From positions 19,570,567 to 19,634,566 of the forward strand of contig OX459102.1 in the NCBI GenBank assembly GCA_949775045.1: a stretch of 64,000 nucleotides of DNA, in the 5' to 3' direction. Shown in pieces: positions 1-15,600 of this stretch; positions within the stretch are counted from its first letter, which is position 1; each line of letters begins with the position of its first letter. The stretch is from Metridium senile. Its lineage: Eukaryota > Cnidaria > Anthozoa > Actiniaria > Metridiidae. Both the position numbers and the translations under genes were made by a program. Under the pieces are notes generated by a model. The model saw nothing but the letters and a program-made list of their open reading frames with translations. It ran no database searches and was not told the DNA's origin.

Positions 1-1169
1 CATCCGTTTACAATCACAGTAATTACTGGGTTACAAATATCATCCGTTTACAATCACAGTAATTACTGGGTTACAAAAATCATCCGTTTACAATCACAAT
101 AATTACTGGGTTACAAAAATCATCCATTTACAATCACAGTAACTACTGGGTTACAAAAAATCATCAATTTACAATCACAGTAACTACTGGGTTACAAAAA
201 TCATTCATTTACAATCACATTAACTACTAGGTTACAAAACTCGTCCGTTTACAATCACAGTAACTACTGGTTTACAAAAAATCATCAATTTACAATCACA
301 GTAACTACTGGGTTACAAAACTCATCCGTTTACAATCACAGTAATTACTGGGTTACAAATATCATCCGTTTACAATCACAGTAATTACTGGGTTACAAAT
401 ATCATCCGTTTACAATCACAGTAATTACTGGGTTACAAAAATTATTCATTTACAATCACAATAATTACTGGGTTACAAAAATCATCCATTTACAATCACA
501 GTAACTACTGGGTTACAAAAAATCATCAATTTACAATCACAGTAACTACTGGGTTACAAAAATCATCCGTTTACAATCACAGTATTTACTGGGTTACAAA
601 AAATCATCAATTTACAATCACAGTAACTACTGGGTTACAAAAATCATCCGTTTACAATCACAGTAACTACTGGGTTACAAAAAATCATCAATTTACAATC
701 ACAGTAACTACTGGGTTACAAAAATCATCCGTTTACAATCACAGTAACTACTGGGTTACAAAAAATCAGCAATTTACAATCACAGTAACTACTGGGTTAC
801 AAAAATCATTCATTTACAATCACATTAACTACTAGGTTACAAAACTCGTCCGTTTACAATCACAGTAACTACTGGTTTACAAAAAATCATCAATTTACAA
901 TCACAGTAACTACTGGGTTACAAAACTCATCCGTTTACAATCACAGTAATTACTGGGTTACAAATATCATCCGTTTACAATCACAGTAATTACTGGGTTA
1001 CAAAAATTATTCATTTACAATCACAATAATTACTGGGTTACAAAAATCATCCATTTACAATCACAGTAACTACTGGGTTACAAAAAAATCATCAATTTAC
1101 AATCACAGTAACTACTGGGTTACAAAAAATCATCAATTTACAATCACAGTAACTACTGGGTTACAAAAA

Positions 1170-4100
1170 TCATTCATTTACAATCACATTAACTACTAGG
1201 TTACAAAACTCGTCCGTTTACAATCACAGTAACTACTGGTTTACAAAAAATCATCAATTTACAATCACAGTAACTACTGGGTTACAAAACTCATCCGTTT
1301 ACAATCACAGTAATTACTGGGTTACAAATATCATCCGTTTACAATCACAGTAATTACTGGGTTACAAATATCATCCGTTTACAATCACAGTAATTACTGG
1401 GTTACAAAAATTATTCATTTACAATCACAATAATTACTGGGTTACAAAAATCATCCATTTACAATCACAGTAACTACTGGGTTACAAAAAATCATCAATT
1501 TACAATCACAGTAACTACTGGGTTACAAAAATCATCCGTTTACAATCACAGTATTTACTGGGTTACAAAAAATCATCAATTTACAATCACAGTAACTACT
1601 GGGTTACAAAAATCATCCGTTTACAATCACAGTAACTACTGGGTTACAAAAAATCATCAATTTACAATCACAGTAACTACTGGGTTACAAAAATCATCCG
1701 TTTACAATCACAGTAACTACTGGGTTACAAAAAATCAGCAATTTACAATCACAGTAACTACTGGGTTACAAAAATCATTCATTTACAATCACATTAACTA
1801 CTAGGTTACAAAACTCGTCCGTTTACAATCACAGTAACTACTGGTTTACAAAAAATCATCAATTTACAATCACAGTAACTACTGGGTTACAAAACTCATC
1901 CGTTTACAATCACAGTAATTACTGGGTTACAAATATCATCCGTTTACAATCACAGTAATTACTGGGTTACAAAAATTATTCATTTACAATCACAATAATT
2001 ACTGGGTTACAAAAATCATCCATTTACAATCACAGTAACTACTGGGTTACAAAAAAATCATCAATTTACAATCACAGTAACTACTGGGTTACAAAAATCA
2101 TCCGTTTACAATCACAGTAACTACTGGGTTACAAAAATCATCCGTTTACAATCACAGTAACTACTGGGTTACAAAAAATCATCAATTTACAATCACAGTA
2201 ACTACTGGGTTACAAAAATCATCCGTTTACAATCACAGTAACTACTGGGTTACAAAAAATCATCAATTTACAATCACAGTAACTACTGGGTTACAAAAAA
2301 TCATCAATTTACAATCACAGTAACTACTGGGTTACAAAACTCATCCGTTTACAATCACAGTAACTACTGGTTTCCAGAAATCATCAATTTACAATCACAT
2401 TAATTACTGGGTTACAAAAATCATTCATTTACAATCACAGTAACTACTGGGTTACAAAACTCGTCCGTATACAATCACAGTAACTACTGGGTTACAAACA
2501 TCATCCGTTTAAAATCACAGTAACTACTGGGTTACAAAAAATCATCAATTTACAATCACAGTAACTACTGGGTTACAAAAATCATCCGTTTACAATCACA
2601 GTAACTACTGGGTTACAAAAATCATTCATTTACAATCACATTAACTACTGGGTTACAAAACTCGTCCGTTTACAATCACAGTAACTACTGGTTTACAAAA
2701 AATCATCAATTTACAATCACAGTAACTACTGGGTTACAAAACTCATCCGTTTACAATCACAGTAATTACTGGGTTACAAATATCATCCGTTTACAATCAC
2801 AGTAATTACTGGGTTACAAAAATTATTCATTTACAATCACAGTAACTACTGGGTTACAAAACTCGTCCGTATACAATCACAGTAACTACTGGGTTACAAA
2901 CATCATCCGTTTAAAATCACAGTAACTACTGGGTTACAAAAAATCATCAATTTACAATCACAGTAACTACTGGGTTACAAAAATCATCCGTTTACAGTCA
3001 CAGTAACTACTGGGTTACAAAAAATCATCAATTTACAATCACAGTACCTACTGGGTTACAAAAATCATCCGTTTACAATCACAGTAACTACTGGTTTACA
3101 AAAAATCATCAATTTACAATAACAGTAATTACTGGGTTACAAAAATCATTCATTTACAATCACAGTAACAACTGGGTTACAAAACTCATCCGTTTACAAT
3201 CACAGTAATTACTGGGTTACAAATATCATCCGTTTACAATCACAGTAATTACTGGGTTACAAAAATTATTCATTTACAATCACAATAATTACTGGGTTAC
3301 AAAAATCATCCATTTACAATCACAGTAACTACTGGGTTACAAAAAATCATCAATTTACAATCACAGTAACTACTGGGTTACAAAAATCATCCGTTTACAA
3401 TCACAGTAACTACTGGGTTACAAAAAATCATCAATTTACAATCACAGTAACTACTGGGTTACAAAAATCATCCGTTTACAATCACAGTAACTACTGGGTT
3501 ACAAAAAATCATCCATTTACAATCACAGTAACTACTGGGTTACAAAAATCATCCGTTTACAATCACAGTAACTACTGGGTTACAAAAAATCATCAATTTA
3601 CAATCACAGTAACTACTGGGTTACAAAAAATCATCAATTTACAATCACAGTAACTACTGGGTTACAAAAAATCATCAATTTACAATCACAGTAACTACTG
3701 GGTTACAAAAATCATCCGTTTACAATCACAGTAACTACTGGGTTACAAAAAATCATCAATTTACAATCACAGTACCTACTGGGTTACAAAAATCATCCGT
3801 TTACAATCACAGTAACTACTGGTTTACAAAAAATCATCAATTTACAATAACAGTAATTACTGGGTTACAAAAATCATTCATTTACAATCACAGTAACAAC
3901 TGGGTTACAAAACTCATCCGTTTACAATCACAGTAATTACTGGGTTACAAATATCATCCGTTTACAATCACAGTAATTACTGGGTTACAAAAATTATTCA
4001 TTTACAATCACAATAATTACTGGGTTACAAAACTCGTCCGTTTACAATCACAGTAACTACTGGGTTACAAAAAATCATCAATTTACAATCACAGTAACTA

Positions 4101-7100
4101 CTGGGTTACAAAAATCATCCGTTTACAATCACAGTAACTACTGGGTTACAAAAAATCATCAATTTACAATCACAGTAACTACTGGGTTACAAAAAATCAT
4201 CAATTTACAATCACAGTAACTACTGGGTTACAAAAACTCATCAATTTACAATCACAGTAACTACTGGGTTACAAAAATCATTCATTTACAATCACATTAA
4301 CTACTGGGTTACAAAACTCGTCCGTTTACAATCACAGTAACTACTGGTTTACAAAAAATCATCAATTTACAATCACAGTAACTACTGGGTTACAAAACTC
4401 ATCCGTTTACAATCACAGTAATTACTGGGTTACAAATATCATCCGTTTACAATCACAGTAATTACTGGGTTACAAAAATTATTCATTTACAATCACAGTA
4501 ACTACTGGGTTACAAAACTCGTCCGTATACAATCACAGTAACTACTGGGTTACAAACATCATCCGTTTAAAATCACAGTAACTACTGGGTTACAAAAAAT
4601 CATCAATTTACAATCACAGTAACTACTGGGTTACAAAAATCATCAATTTACAATCACAGTAACTACTGGGTTACAAAAAATCATCAATTTACAATCACAG
4701 TAACTACTGGGTTACAAAAAATCATCAATTTACAATCACAGTAACTACTGGGTTACAAAAATCATCCGTTTACAATCACAGTAACTACTGGGTTACAAAA
4801 AATCATCAATTTACAATCACAGTACCTACTGGGTTACAAAAATCATCCGTTTACAATCACAGTAACTACTGGTTTACAAAAAATCATCAATTTACAATAA
4901 CAGTAATTACTGGGTTACAAAAATCATTCATTTACAATCACAGTAACAACTGGGTTACAAAACTCATCCGTTTACAATCACAGTAATTACTGGGTTACAA
5001 ATATCATCCGTTTACAATCACAGTAATTACTGGGTTACAAAAATTATTCATTTACAATCACAATAATTACTGGGTTACAAAACTCGTCCGTTTACAATCA
5101 CAGTAACTACTGGGTTACAAAAAATCATCAATTTACAATCACAGTAACTACTGGGTTACAAAAATCATCCGTTTACAATCACAGTAACTACTGGGTTACA
5201 AAAAATCATCAATTTACAATCACAGTAACTACTGGGTTACAAAAAATCATCAATTTACAATCACAGTAACTACTGGGTTACAAAAACTCATCAATTTACA
5301 ATCACAGTAACTACTGGGTTACAAAAATCATTCATTTACAATCACATTAACTACTGGGTTACAAAACTCGTCCGTTTACAATCACAGTAACTACTGGTTT
5401 ACAAAAAATCATCAATTTACAATCACAGTAACTACTGGGTTACAAAACTCATCCGTTTACAATCACAGTAATTACTGGGTTACAAATATCATCCGTTTAC
5501 AATCACAGTAATTACTGGGTTACAAAAATTATTCATTTACAATCACAGTAACTACTGGGTTACAAAACTCGTCCGTATACAATCACAGTAACTACTGGGT
5601 TACAAACATCATCCGTTTAAAATCACAGTAACTACTGGGTTACAAAAAATCATCAATTTACAATCACAGTAACTACTGGGTTACAAAAATCATCCGTTTA
5701 CAGTCACAGTAACTACTGGGTTACAAAAAATCATCAATTTACAATCACAGTACCTACTGGGTTACAAAAATCATCCGTTTACAATCACAGTAACTACTGG
5801 TTTACAAAAAATCATCAATTTACAATAACAGTAATTACTGGGTTACAAAAATCATTCATTTACAATCACAGTAACAACTGGGTTACAAAACTCATCCGTT
5901 TACAATCACAGTAATTACTGGGTTACAAATATCATCCGTTTACAATCACAGTAATTACTGGGTTACAAAAATTATTCATTTACAATCACATTAACTACTA
6001 GGTTACAAAACTCGTCCGTTTACAATCACAGTAACTACTGGTTTACAAAAAATCATCAATTTACAATCACAGTAACTACTGGGTTACAAAACTCATCCGT
6101 TTACAATCACAGTAATTACTGGGTTACAAATATCATCCGTTTACAATCACAGTAATTACTGGGTTACAAATATCATCCGTTTACAATCACAGTAATTACT
6201 GGGTTACAAAAATTATTCATTTACAATCACAATAATTACTGGGTTACAAAAATCATCCATTTACAATCACAGTAACTACTGGGTTACAAAAAATCATCAA
6301 TTTACAATCACAGTAACTACTGGGTTACAAAAATCATCCGTTTACAATCACAGTATTTACTGGGTTACAAAAAATCATCAATTTACAATCACAGTAACTA
6401 CTGGGTTACAAAAATCATCCGTTTACAATCACAGTAACTACTGGGTTACAAAAAATCATCAATTTACAATCACAGTAACTACTGGGTTACAAAAATCATC
6501 CGTTTACAATCACAGTAACTACTGGGTTACAAAAAATCAGCAATTTACAATCACAGTAACTACTGGGTTACAAAAATCATTCATTTACAATCACATTAAC
6601 TACTAGGTTACAAAACTCGTCCGTTTACAATCACAGTAACTACTGGTTTACAAAAAATCATCAATTTACAATCACAGTAACTACTGGGTTACAAAACTCA
6701 TCCGTTTACAATCACAGTAATTACTGGGTTACAAATATCATCCGTTTACAATCACAGTAATTACTGGGTTACAAAAATTATTCATTTACAATCACAATAA
6801 TTACTGGGTTACAAAAATCATCCATTTACAATCACAGTAACTACTGGGTTACAAAAAATCATCAATTTACAATCACAGTAACTACTGGGTTACAAAAATC
6901 ATCCGTTTACAATCACAGTAACTACTGGGTTACAAAAATCATCCGTTTACAATCACAGTAACTACTGGGTTACAAAAAATCATCAATTTACAATCACAGT
7001 AACTACTGGGTTACAAAAATCATCCGTTTACAATCACAGTAACTACTGGGTTACAAAAAATCATCAATTTACAATCACAGTAACTACTGGGTTACAAAAA

Positions 7101-8062
7101 ATCATCAATTTACAATCACAGTAACTACTGGGTTACAAAACTCATCCGTTTACAATCACAGTAACTACTGGTTTCCAGAAATCATCAATTTACAATCACA
7201 TTAATTACTGGGTTACAAAAATCATTCATTTACAATCACAGTAACTACTGGGTTACAAAACTCGTCCGTATACAATCACAGTAACTACTGGGTTACAAAC
7301 ATCATCCGTTTAAAATCACAGTAACTACTGGGTTACAAAAAATCATCAATTTACAATCACAGTAACTACTGGGTTACAAAAATCATCCGTTTACAATCAC
7401 AGTAACTACTGGGTTACAAAAATCATTCATTTACAATCACATTAACTACTGGGTTACAAAACTCGTCCGTTTACAATCACAGTAACTACTGGTTTACAAA
7501 AAATCATCAATTTACAATCACAGTAACTACTGGGTTACAAAACTCATCCGTTTACAATCACAGTAATTACTGGGTTACAAATATCATCCGTTTACAATCA
7601 CAGTAATTACTGGGTTACAAAAATTATTCATTTACAATCACAGTAACTACTGGGTTACAAAACTCGTCCGTATACAATCACAGTAACTACTGGGTTACAA
7701 ACATCATCCGTTTAAAATCACAGTAACTACTGGGTTACAAAAAATCATCAATTTACAATCACAGTAACTACTGGGTTACAAAAATCATCCGTTTACAGTC
7801 ACAGTAACTACTGGGTTACAAAAAATCATCAATTTACAATCACAGTACCTACTGGGTTACAAAAATCATCCGTTTACAATCACAGTAACTACTGGTTTAC
7901 AAAAAATCATCAATTTACAATAACAGTAATTACTGGGTTACAAAAATCATTCATTTACAATCACAGTAACAACTGGGTTACAAAACTCATCCGTTTACAA
8001 TCACAGTAATTACTGGGTTACAAATATCATCCGTTTACAATCACAGTAATTACTGGGTTACA
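1170..8062. repeat. Segmental duplication inside the 40-bp array, offset about 4.8 kb
   Basis: The block at about 1170-3262 recurs at about 5975-8062 with the same order of unit variants. Landmarks keep the offset: the GTATTTACT variant (about 1551 and 6353), TTTCCAGAAATC (2371 and 7172) and TTTACAGTCACAG (2991 and 7792). The offset drops from 4802 to 4801 at one A-tract length change. The copies diverge beyond both ends. This is a multi-unit higher-order duplication, not simple unit repetition. Confidence 0.8.
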
Positions 8063-11000
8063 AAAATCATTCATTTACAATCACAGTAACTACTGGGTTA
8101 CAAAACTCGTCCGTATACAATCACAGTAACTACTGGGTTACAAACATCATCCGTTTAAAATCACAGTAACTACTGGGTTACAAAAAATCATCAATTTACA
8201 ATCACAGTAACTACTGGGTTACAAAAATCATCCGTTTACAGTCACAGTAACTACTGGGTTACAAAAAATCATCAATTTACAATCACAGTACCTACTGGGT
8301 TACAAAAATCATCCGTTTACAATCACAGTAACTACTGGTTTACAAAAAATCATCAATTTACAATAACAGTAATTACTGGGTTACAAAAATCATTCATTTA
8401 CAATCACAGTAACAACTGGGTTACAAAACTCATCCGTTTACAATCACAGTAATTACTGGGTTACAAATATCATCCGTTTACAATCACAGTAATTACTGGG
8501 TTACAAAAATTATTCATTTACAATCACAATAATTACTGGGTTACAAAAATCATCCATTTACAATCACAGTAACTACTGGGTTACAAAAAATCATCAATTT
8601 ACAATCACAGTAACTACTGGGTTACAAAAATCATCCGTTTACAATCACAGTAACTACTGGGTTACAAAAAATCATCAATTTACAATCACAGTAACTACTG
8701 GGTTACAAAAATCATCCGTTTACAATCACAGTAACTACTGGGTTACAAAAAATCATCCATTTACAATCACAGTAACTACTGGGTTACAAAAATCATCCGT
8801 TTACAATCACAGTAACTACTGGGTTACAAAAAATCATCAATTTACAATCACAGTAACTACTGGGTTACAAAAAATCATCAATTTACAATCACAGTAACTA
8901 CTGGGTTACAAAAAATCATCAATTTACAATCACAGTAACTACTGGGTTACAAAAATCATCCGTTTACAATCACAGTAACTACTGGGTTACAAAAAATCAT
9001 CAATTTACAATCACAGTACCTACTGGGTTACAAAAATCATCCGTTTACAATCACAGTAACTACTGGTTTACAAAAAATCATCAATTTACAATAACAGTAA
9101 TTACTGGGTTACAAAAATCATTCATTTACAATCACAGTAACAACTGGGTTACAAAACTCATCCGTTTACAATCACAGTAATTACTGGGTTACAAATATCA
9201 TCCGTTTACAATCACAGTAATTACTGGGTTACAAAAATTATTCATTTACAATCACAATAATTACTGGGTTACAAAACTCGTCCGTTTACAATCACAGTAA
9301 CTACTGGGTTACAAAAAATCATCAATTTACAATCACAGTAACTACTGGGTTACAAAAATCATCCGTTTACAATCACAGTAACTACTGGGTTACAAAAAAT
9401 CATCAATTTACAATCACAGTAACTACTGGGTTACAAAAAATCATCAATTTACAATCACAGTAACTACTGGGTTACAAAAACTCATCAATTTACAATCACA
9501 GTAACTACTGGGTTACAAAAATCATCCGTTTACAATCACAGTATTTACTGGGTTACAAAAAATCATCAATTTACAATCACAGTAACTACTGGGTTACAAA
9601 AATCATCCGTTTACAATCACAGTAACTACTGGGTTACAAAAAATCATCAATTTACAATCACAGTAACTACTGGGTTACAAAAATCATCCGTTTACAATCA
9701 CAGTAACTACTGGGTTACAAAAAATCAGCAATTTACAATCACAGTAACTACTGGGTTAAAAAAATCATTCATTTACAATCACATTAACTACTAGGTTACA
9801 AAACTCGTCCGTTTACAATCACAGTAACTACTGGTTTACAAAAAATCATCAATTTACAATCACAGTAACTACTGGGTTACAAAACTCATCCGTTTACAAT
9901 CACAGTAATTACTGGGTTACAAATATCATCCGTTTACAATCACAGTAATTACTGGGTTACAAAAATTATTCATTTACAATCACAATAATTACTGGGTTAC
10001 AAAAATCATCCATTTACAATCACAGTAACTACTGGGTTACAAAAAATCATCAATTTACAATCACAGTAACTACTGGGTTACAAAAATCATCCGTTTACAA
10101 TCACAGTAACTACTGGGTTACAAAAATCATCCGTTTACAATCACAGTAACTACTGGGTTACAAAAAATCATCAATTTACAATCACAGTAACTACTGGGTT
10201 ACAAAAATCATCCGTTTACAATCACAGTAACTACTGGGTTACAAAAAATCATCAATTTACAATCACAGTAACTACTGGGTTACAAAAAATCATCAATTTA
10301 CAATCACAGTAACTACTGGGTTACAAAACTCATCCGTTTACAATCACAGTAACTACTGGTTTCCAGAAATCATCAATTTACAATCACATTAATTACTGGG
10401 TTACAAAAATCATTCATTTACAATCACAGTAACTACTGGGTTACAAAACTCGTCCGTATACAATCACAGTAACTACTGGGTTACAAACATCATCCGTTTA
10501 AAATCACAGTAACTACTGGGTTACAAAAAATCATCAATTTACAATCACAGTAACTACTGGGTTACAAAAATCATCCGTTTACAATCACAGTAACTACTGG
10601 GTTACAAAAATCATTCATTTACAATCACATTAACTACTGGGTTACAAAACTCGTCCGTTTACAATCACAGTAACTACTGGTTTACAAAAAATCATCAATT
10701 TACAATCACAGTAACTACTGGGTTACAAAACTCATCCGTTTACAATCACAGTAATTACTGGGTTACAAATATCATCCGTTTACAATCACAGTAATTACTG
10801 GGTTACAAAAATTATTCATTTACAATCACAGTAACTACTGGGTTACAAAACTCGTCCGTATACAATCACAGTAACTACTGGGTTACAAACATCATCCGTT
10901 TAAAATCACAGTAACTACTGGGTTACAAAAAATCATCAATTTACAATCACAGTAACTACTGGGTTACAAAAATCATCCGTTTACAGTCACAGTAACTACT

Positions 11001-12680
11001 GGGTTACAAAAAATCATCAATTTACAATCACAGTACCTACTGGGTTACAAAAATCATCCGTTTACAATCACAGTAACTACTGGTTTACAAAAAATCATCA
11101 ATTTACAATAACAGTAATTACTGGGTTACAAAAATCATTCATTTACAATCACAGTAACAACTGGGTTACAAAACTCATCCGTTTACAATCACAGTAATTA
11201 CTGGGTTACAAATATCATCCGTTTACAATCACAGTAATTACTGGGTTACAAAAATCATTCATTTACAATCACAGTAACTACTGGGTTACAAAACTCGTCC
11301 GTATACAATCACAGTAACTACTGGGTTACAAACATCATCCGTTTAAAATCACAGTAACTACTGGGTTACAAAAAATCATCAATTTACAATCACAGTAACT
11401 ACTGGGTTACAAAAATCATCCGTTTACAGTCACAGTAACTACTGGGTTACAAAAAATCATCAATTTACAATCACAGTACCTACTGGGTTACAAAAATCAT
11501 CCGTTTACAATCACAGTAACTACTGGTTTACAAAAAATCATCAATTTACAATAACAGTAATTACTGGGTTACAAAAATCATTCATTTACAATCACAGTAA
11601 CAACTGGGTTACAAAACTCATCCGTTTACAATCACAGTAATTACTGGGTTACAAATATCATCCGTTTACAATCACAGTAATTACTGGGTTACAAAAATTA
11701 TTCATTTACAATCACAATAATTACTGGGTTACAAAAATCATCCATTTACAATCACAGTAACTACTGGGTTACAAAAAATCATCAATTTACAATCACAGTA
11801 ACTACTGGGTTACAAAAATCATCCGTTTACAATCACAGTAACTACTGGGTTACAAAAAATCATCAATTTACAATCACAGTAACTACTGGGTTACAAAAAT
11901 CATCCGTTTACAATCACAGTAACTACTGGGTTACAAAAAATCATCCATTTACAATCACAGTAACTACTGGGTTACAAAAATCATCCGTTTACAATCACAG
12001 TAACTACTGGGTTACAAAAAATCATCAATTTACAATCACAGTAACTACTGGGTTACAAAAAATCATCAATTTACAATCACAGTAACTACTGGGTTACAAA
12101 AAATCATCAATTTACAATCACAGTAACTACTGGGTTACAAAAATCATCCGTTTACAATCACAGTAACTACTGGGTTACAAAAAATCATCAATTTACAATC
12201 ACAGTACCTACTGGGTTACAAAAATCATCCGTTTACAATCACAGTAACTACTGGTTTACAAAAAATCATCAATTTACAATAACAGTAATTACTGGGTTAC
12301 AAAAATCATTCATTTACAATCACAGTAACAACTGGGTTACAAAACTCATCCGTTTACAATCACAGTAATTACTGGGTTACAAATATCATCCGTTTACAAT
12401 CACAGTAATTACTGGGTTACAAAAATTATTCATTTACAATCACAATAATTACTGGGTTACAAAACTCGTCCGTTTACAATCACAGTAACTACTGGGTTAC
12501 AAAAAATCATCAATTTACAATCACAGTAACTACTGGGTTACAAAAATCATCCGTTTACAATCACAGTAACTACTGGGTTACAAAAAATCATCAATTTACA
12601 ATCACAGTAACTACTGGGTTACAAAAAATCATCAATTTACAATCACAGTAACTACTGGGTTACAAAAACTCATCAATTTA
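6300..12680. repeat. 3,188-bp tandem duplication inside the 40-bp array
   Basis: The block from about 6300 to 9490 is followed directly by a second copy from about 9490 to 12680. Landmarks at constant offset are GTATTTACT (6353, 9540), TTTCCAGAAATC (7172, 10360) and the AGTACCTACT series (7845/8287/9014 against 11033/11475/12203). The copies are nearly identical; one difference seen is GGGTTAC against GGGTTAA near 9758. Each copy also contains a nested 442-bp (11-unit) duplication, 7845 to 8287 and 11033 to 11475. Confidence 0.85.
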
Positions 12681-15600
12681 CAATCACAGTAACTACTGGG
12701 TTACAAAAATCATCCGTTTACAATCACAGTAACTACTGGGTTACAAAAAATCATCAATTTACAATCACAGTAACTACTGGGTTACAAAAAATCATCAATT
12801 TACAATCACAGTAACTACTGGGTTACAAAAATCATTCGTTTACAATCACATTAACTACTAGGTTACAAAACTCGTCCGTTTACAATCACAGTAACTACTG
12901 GGTTACAAAAAATCATCCATTTACAATCACAGTAACTACTGGGTTACAAAACTCATCCGTTTACAATCACAGTAATTACTGGGTTACAAATATCATCCGT
13001 TTACAATCACAGTAATTACTGGGTTACAAAAATTATTCATTTACAATCACAGTAATTACTGGGTTACAAAAATCATCCATTTACAATCACAGTAACTACT
13101 GGGTTACAAAAAATCATCAATTTACAATCACAGTAACTACTGGGTTAAAAAAATCATCCGTTTACAATCACAGTAACTACTGGGTTACAAAAAATCATCA
13201 ATTTACAATCACAGTAACTACTGGGTTACAAAAATCATCCGTTTACAATCACAGTAACTACTGGGTTACAAAAAATCATCAATTTACAATCACAGTAACT
13301 ACTGGGTTACAAAAAATCATCCGTTTACAATCACAGTAACTACTGGGTTACAAAAAATCATCAATTTACAATCACAGTAACTACTGGGTTACAAAAATCA
13401 TCCGTTTACAATCACGGTAACTACTGGTTTCCAGAAATCATCAATTTACAATCACAGTAATTACTGGGTTACAAAAATCATTCATTTACAATCACAGTAA
13501 CTACTGGGTTACAAAACTCGTCCGTATACAATCACAGTAACTACTGGGTTACAAACATCATCCGTTTAAAATCACAGTAACTACTGGGTTACAAAAAATC
13601 ATCAATTTACAATCACAGTAACTACTGGGTTACAAAAATCATCCGTTTACAATCACAGTAACTACTGGGTTACAAAAATCATTCATTTACAATCACATTA
13701 ACTACTGGGTTACAAAACTCGTCCGTTTACAATCACAGTAACTACTGGTTTACAAAAAATCATCCATTTACAATCACAGTAACTACTGGGTTACAAAACT
13801 CATCCGTTTACAATCACAGTAATTACTGGGTTACAAATATCATCCGTTTACAATCACAGTAACTACTGGGTTACAAAAATCATTCATTTACAATCACATT
13901 AACTACTAGGTTACAAAACTCGTCCGTTTACAATCACAGTAACTACTGGTTTACAAAAAATCATCCATTTACAATCACAGTAACTACTGGGTTACAAAAC
14001 TCATCCGTTTACAATCACAGTAATTACTGGGTTACAAATATCATCCGTTTACAATCACAGTAATTACTGGGTTACAAATATCATCAATTTACAATCACCG
14101 TAACTACTGGGTAAAAAAAATCATGAATTTACAATCACAGTAACTACTGGGTTACAAAACTCGTCCGTATACAATCACAGTAACTACTGGGTTACAAAAA
14201 TCATCAGTTTACAATCACAGTAACTACTGGGTTACAAAAAATCATCAATTTACAATCACAGTAACTACTGGGTTACAAAAAATCATCAATTTACAATCAC
14301 AGTAACTACTGGGTTACAAAAATCATCCGTTTACAATCACAGTAACTACTGGTTCACAAAAAATCATCCATTTACAATCACAGTAACTACTGGGTTACAA
14401 AACTCATCCGTTTACAATCACAGTAATTACTGGGTTACAAATATCATCAATTTACAATCACAGTAACTACTGGGTTACAAAAATCATCCATTTACAATCA
14501 CAGTAACTACTGGGTTACAAAAAATCATCAATTTACAATCACAGTAACTACTGGGTTACAAAAAATCATCAATTTACAATCACAGTAACTACTGGGTTAC
14601 AAAAATCATCCGTTTACAATCACAGTAACTACTGGTTTACAAAAAATCATCAATTTACAATCACAGTAATTACTGGGTTACAAAAATCATTCATTTACAA
14701 TCACAGTAACTACTGGGTAAAAAAAATCATCAATTTACAATCACAGTAAGTACTGGGTTACAAAAATCATTCATTTACAATCACAGTAACTACTGGGTTA
14801 CAAAACTCGTCCGTTTACAATCACAGTAACTACTGGTTTACAAAATATCATCAATTTACAATCACAGTAACTACTGGGTTACAAAAATCATCCGTTTACA
14901 ATCACAGTAACTACTGGGTTACAAAAAATCATCAATTTACAATCACAGTAACTACTGGGTTACAAAACTCATCCGTTTACAATCACAGTAATTACTGGGT
15001 TACAAATATCATCCGTTTACAATCACAGTAATTACTGGGTTACAAAAATTATTCATTTACAATCACAGTAACTACTGGGTTACAAAACTCGTCCGTATAC
15101 AATCACAGTAACTACTGGGTTACAAACATCATCCGTTTAAAATCACAGTAACTACTGGGTTACAAAAAATCATCAATTTACAATCACAGTAACTACTGGG
15201 TTACAAAAATCATCCGTTTACAGTCACAGTAACTACTGGGTTACAAAAAATCATCAATTTACAATCACAGTACCTACTGGGTTACAAAAATCATCCGTTT
15301 ACAATCACAGTAACTACTGGTTTACAAAAAATCATCAATTTACAATAACAGTAATTACTGGGTTACAAAAATCATTCATTTACAATCACAGTAACAACTG
15401 GGTTACAAAACTCATCCGTTTACAATCACAGTAATTACTGGGTTACAAATATCATCCGTTTACAATCACAGTAATTACTGGGTTACAAAAATTATTCATT
15501 TACAATCACAATAATTACTGGGTTACAAAACTCGTCCGTTTACAATCACAGTAACTACTGGGTTACAAAAAATCATCAATTTACAATCACAGTAACTACT

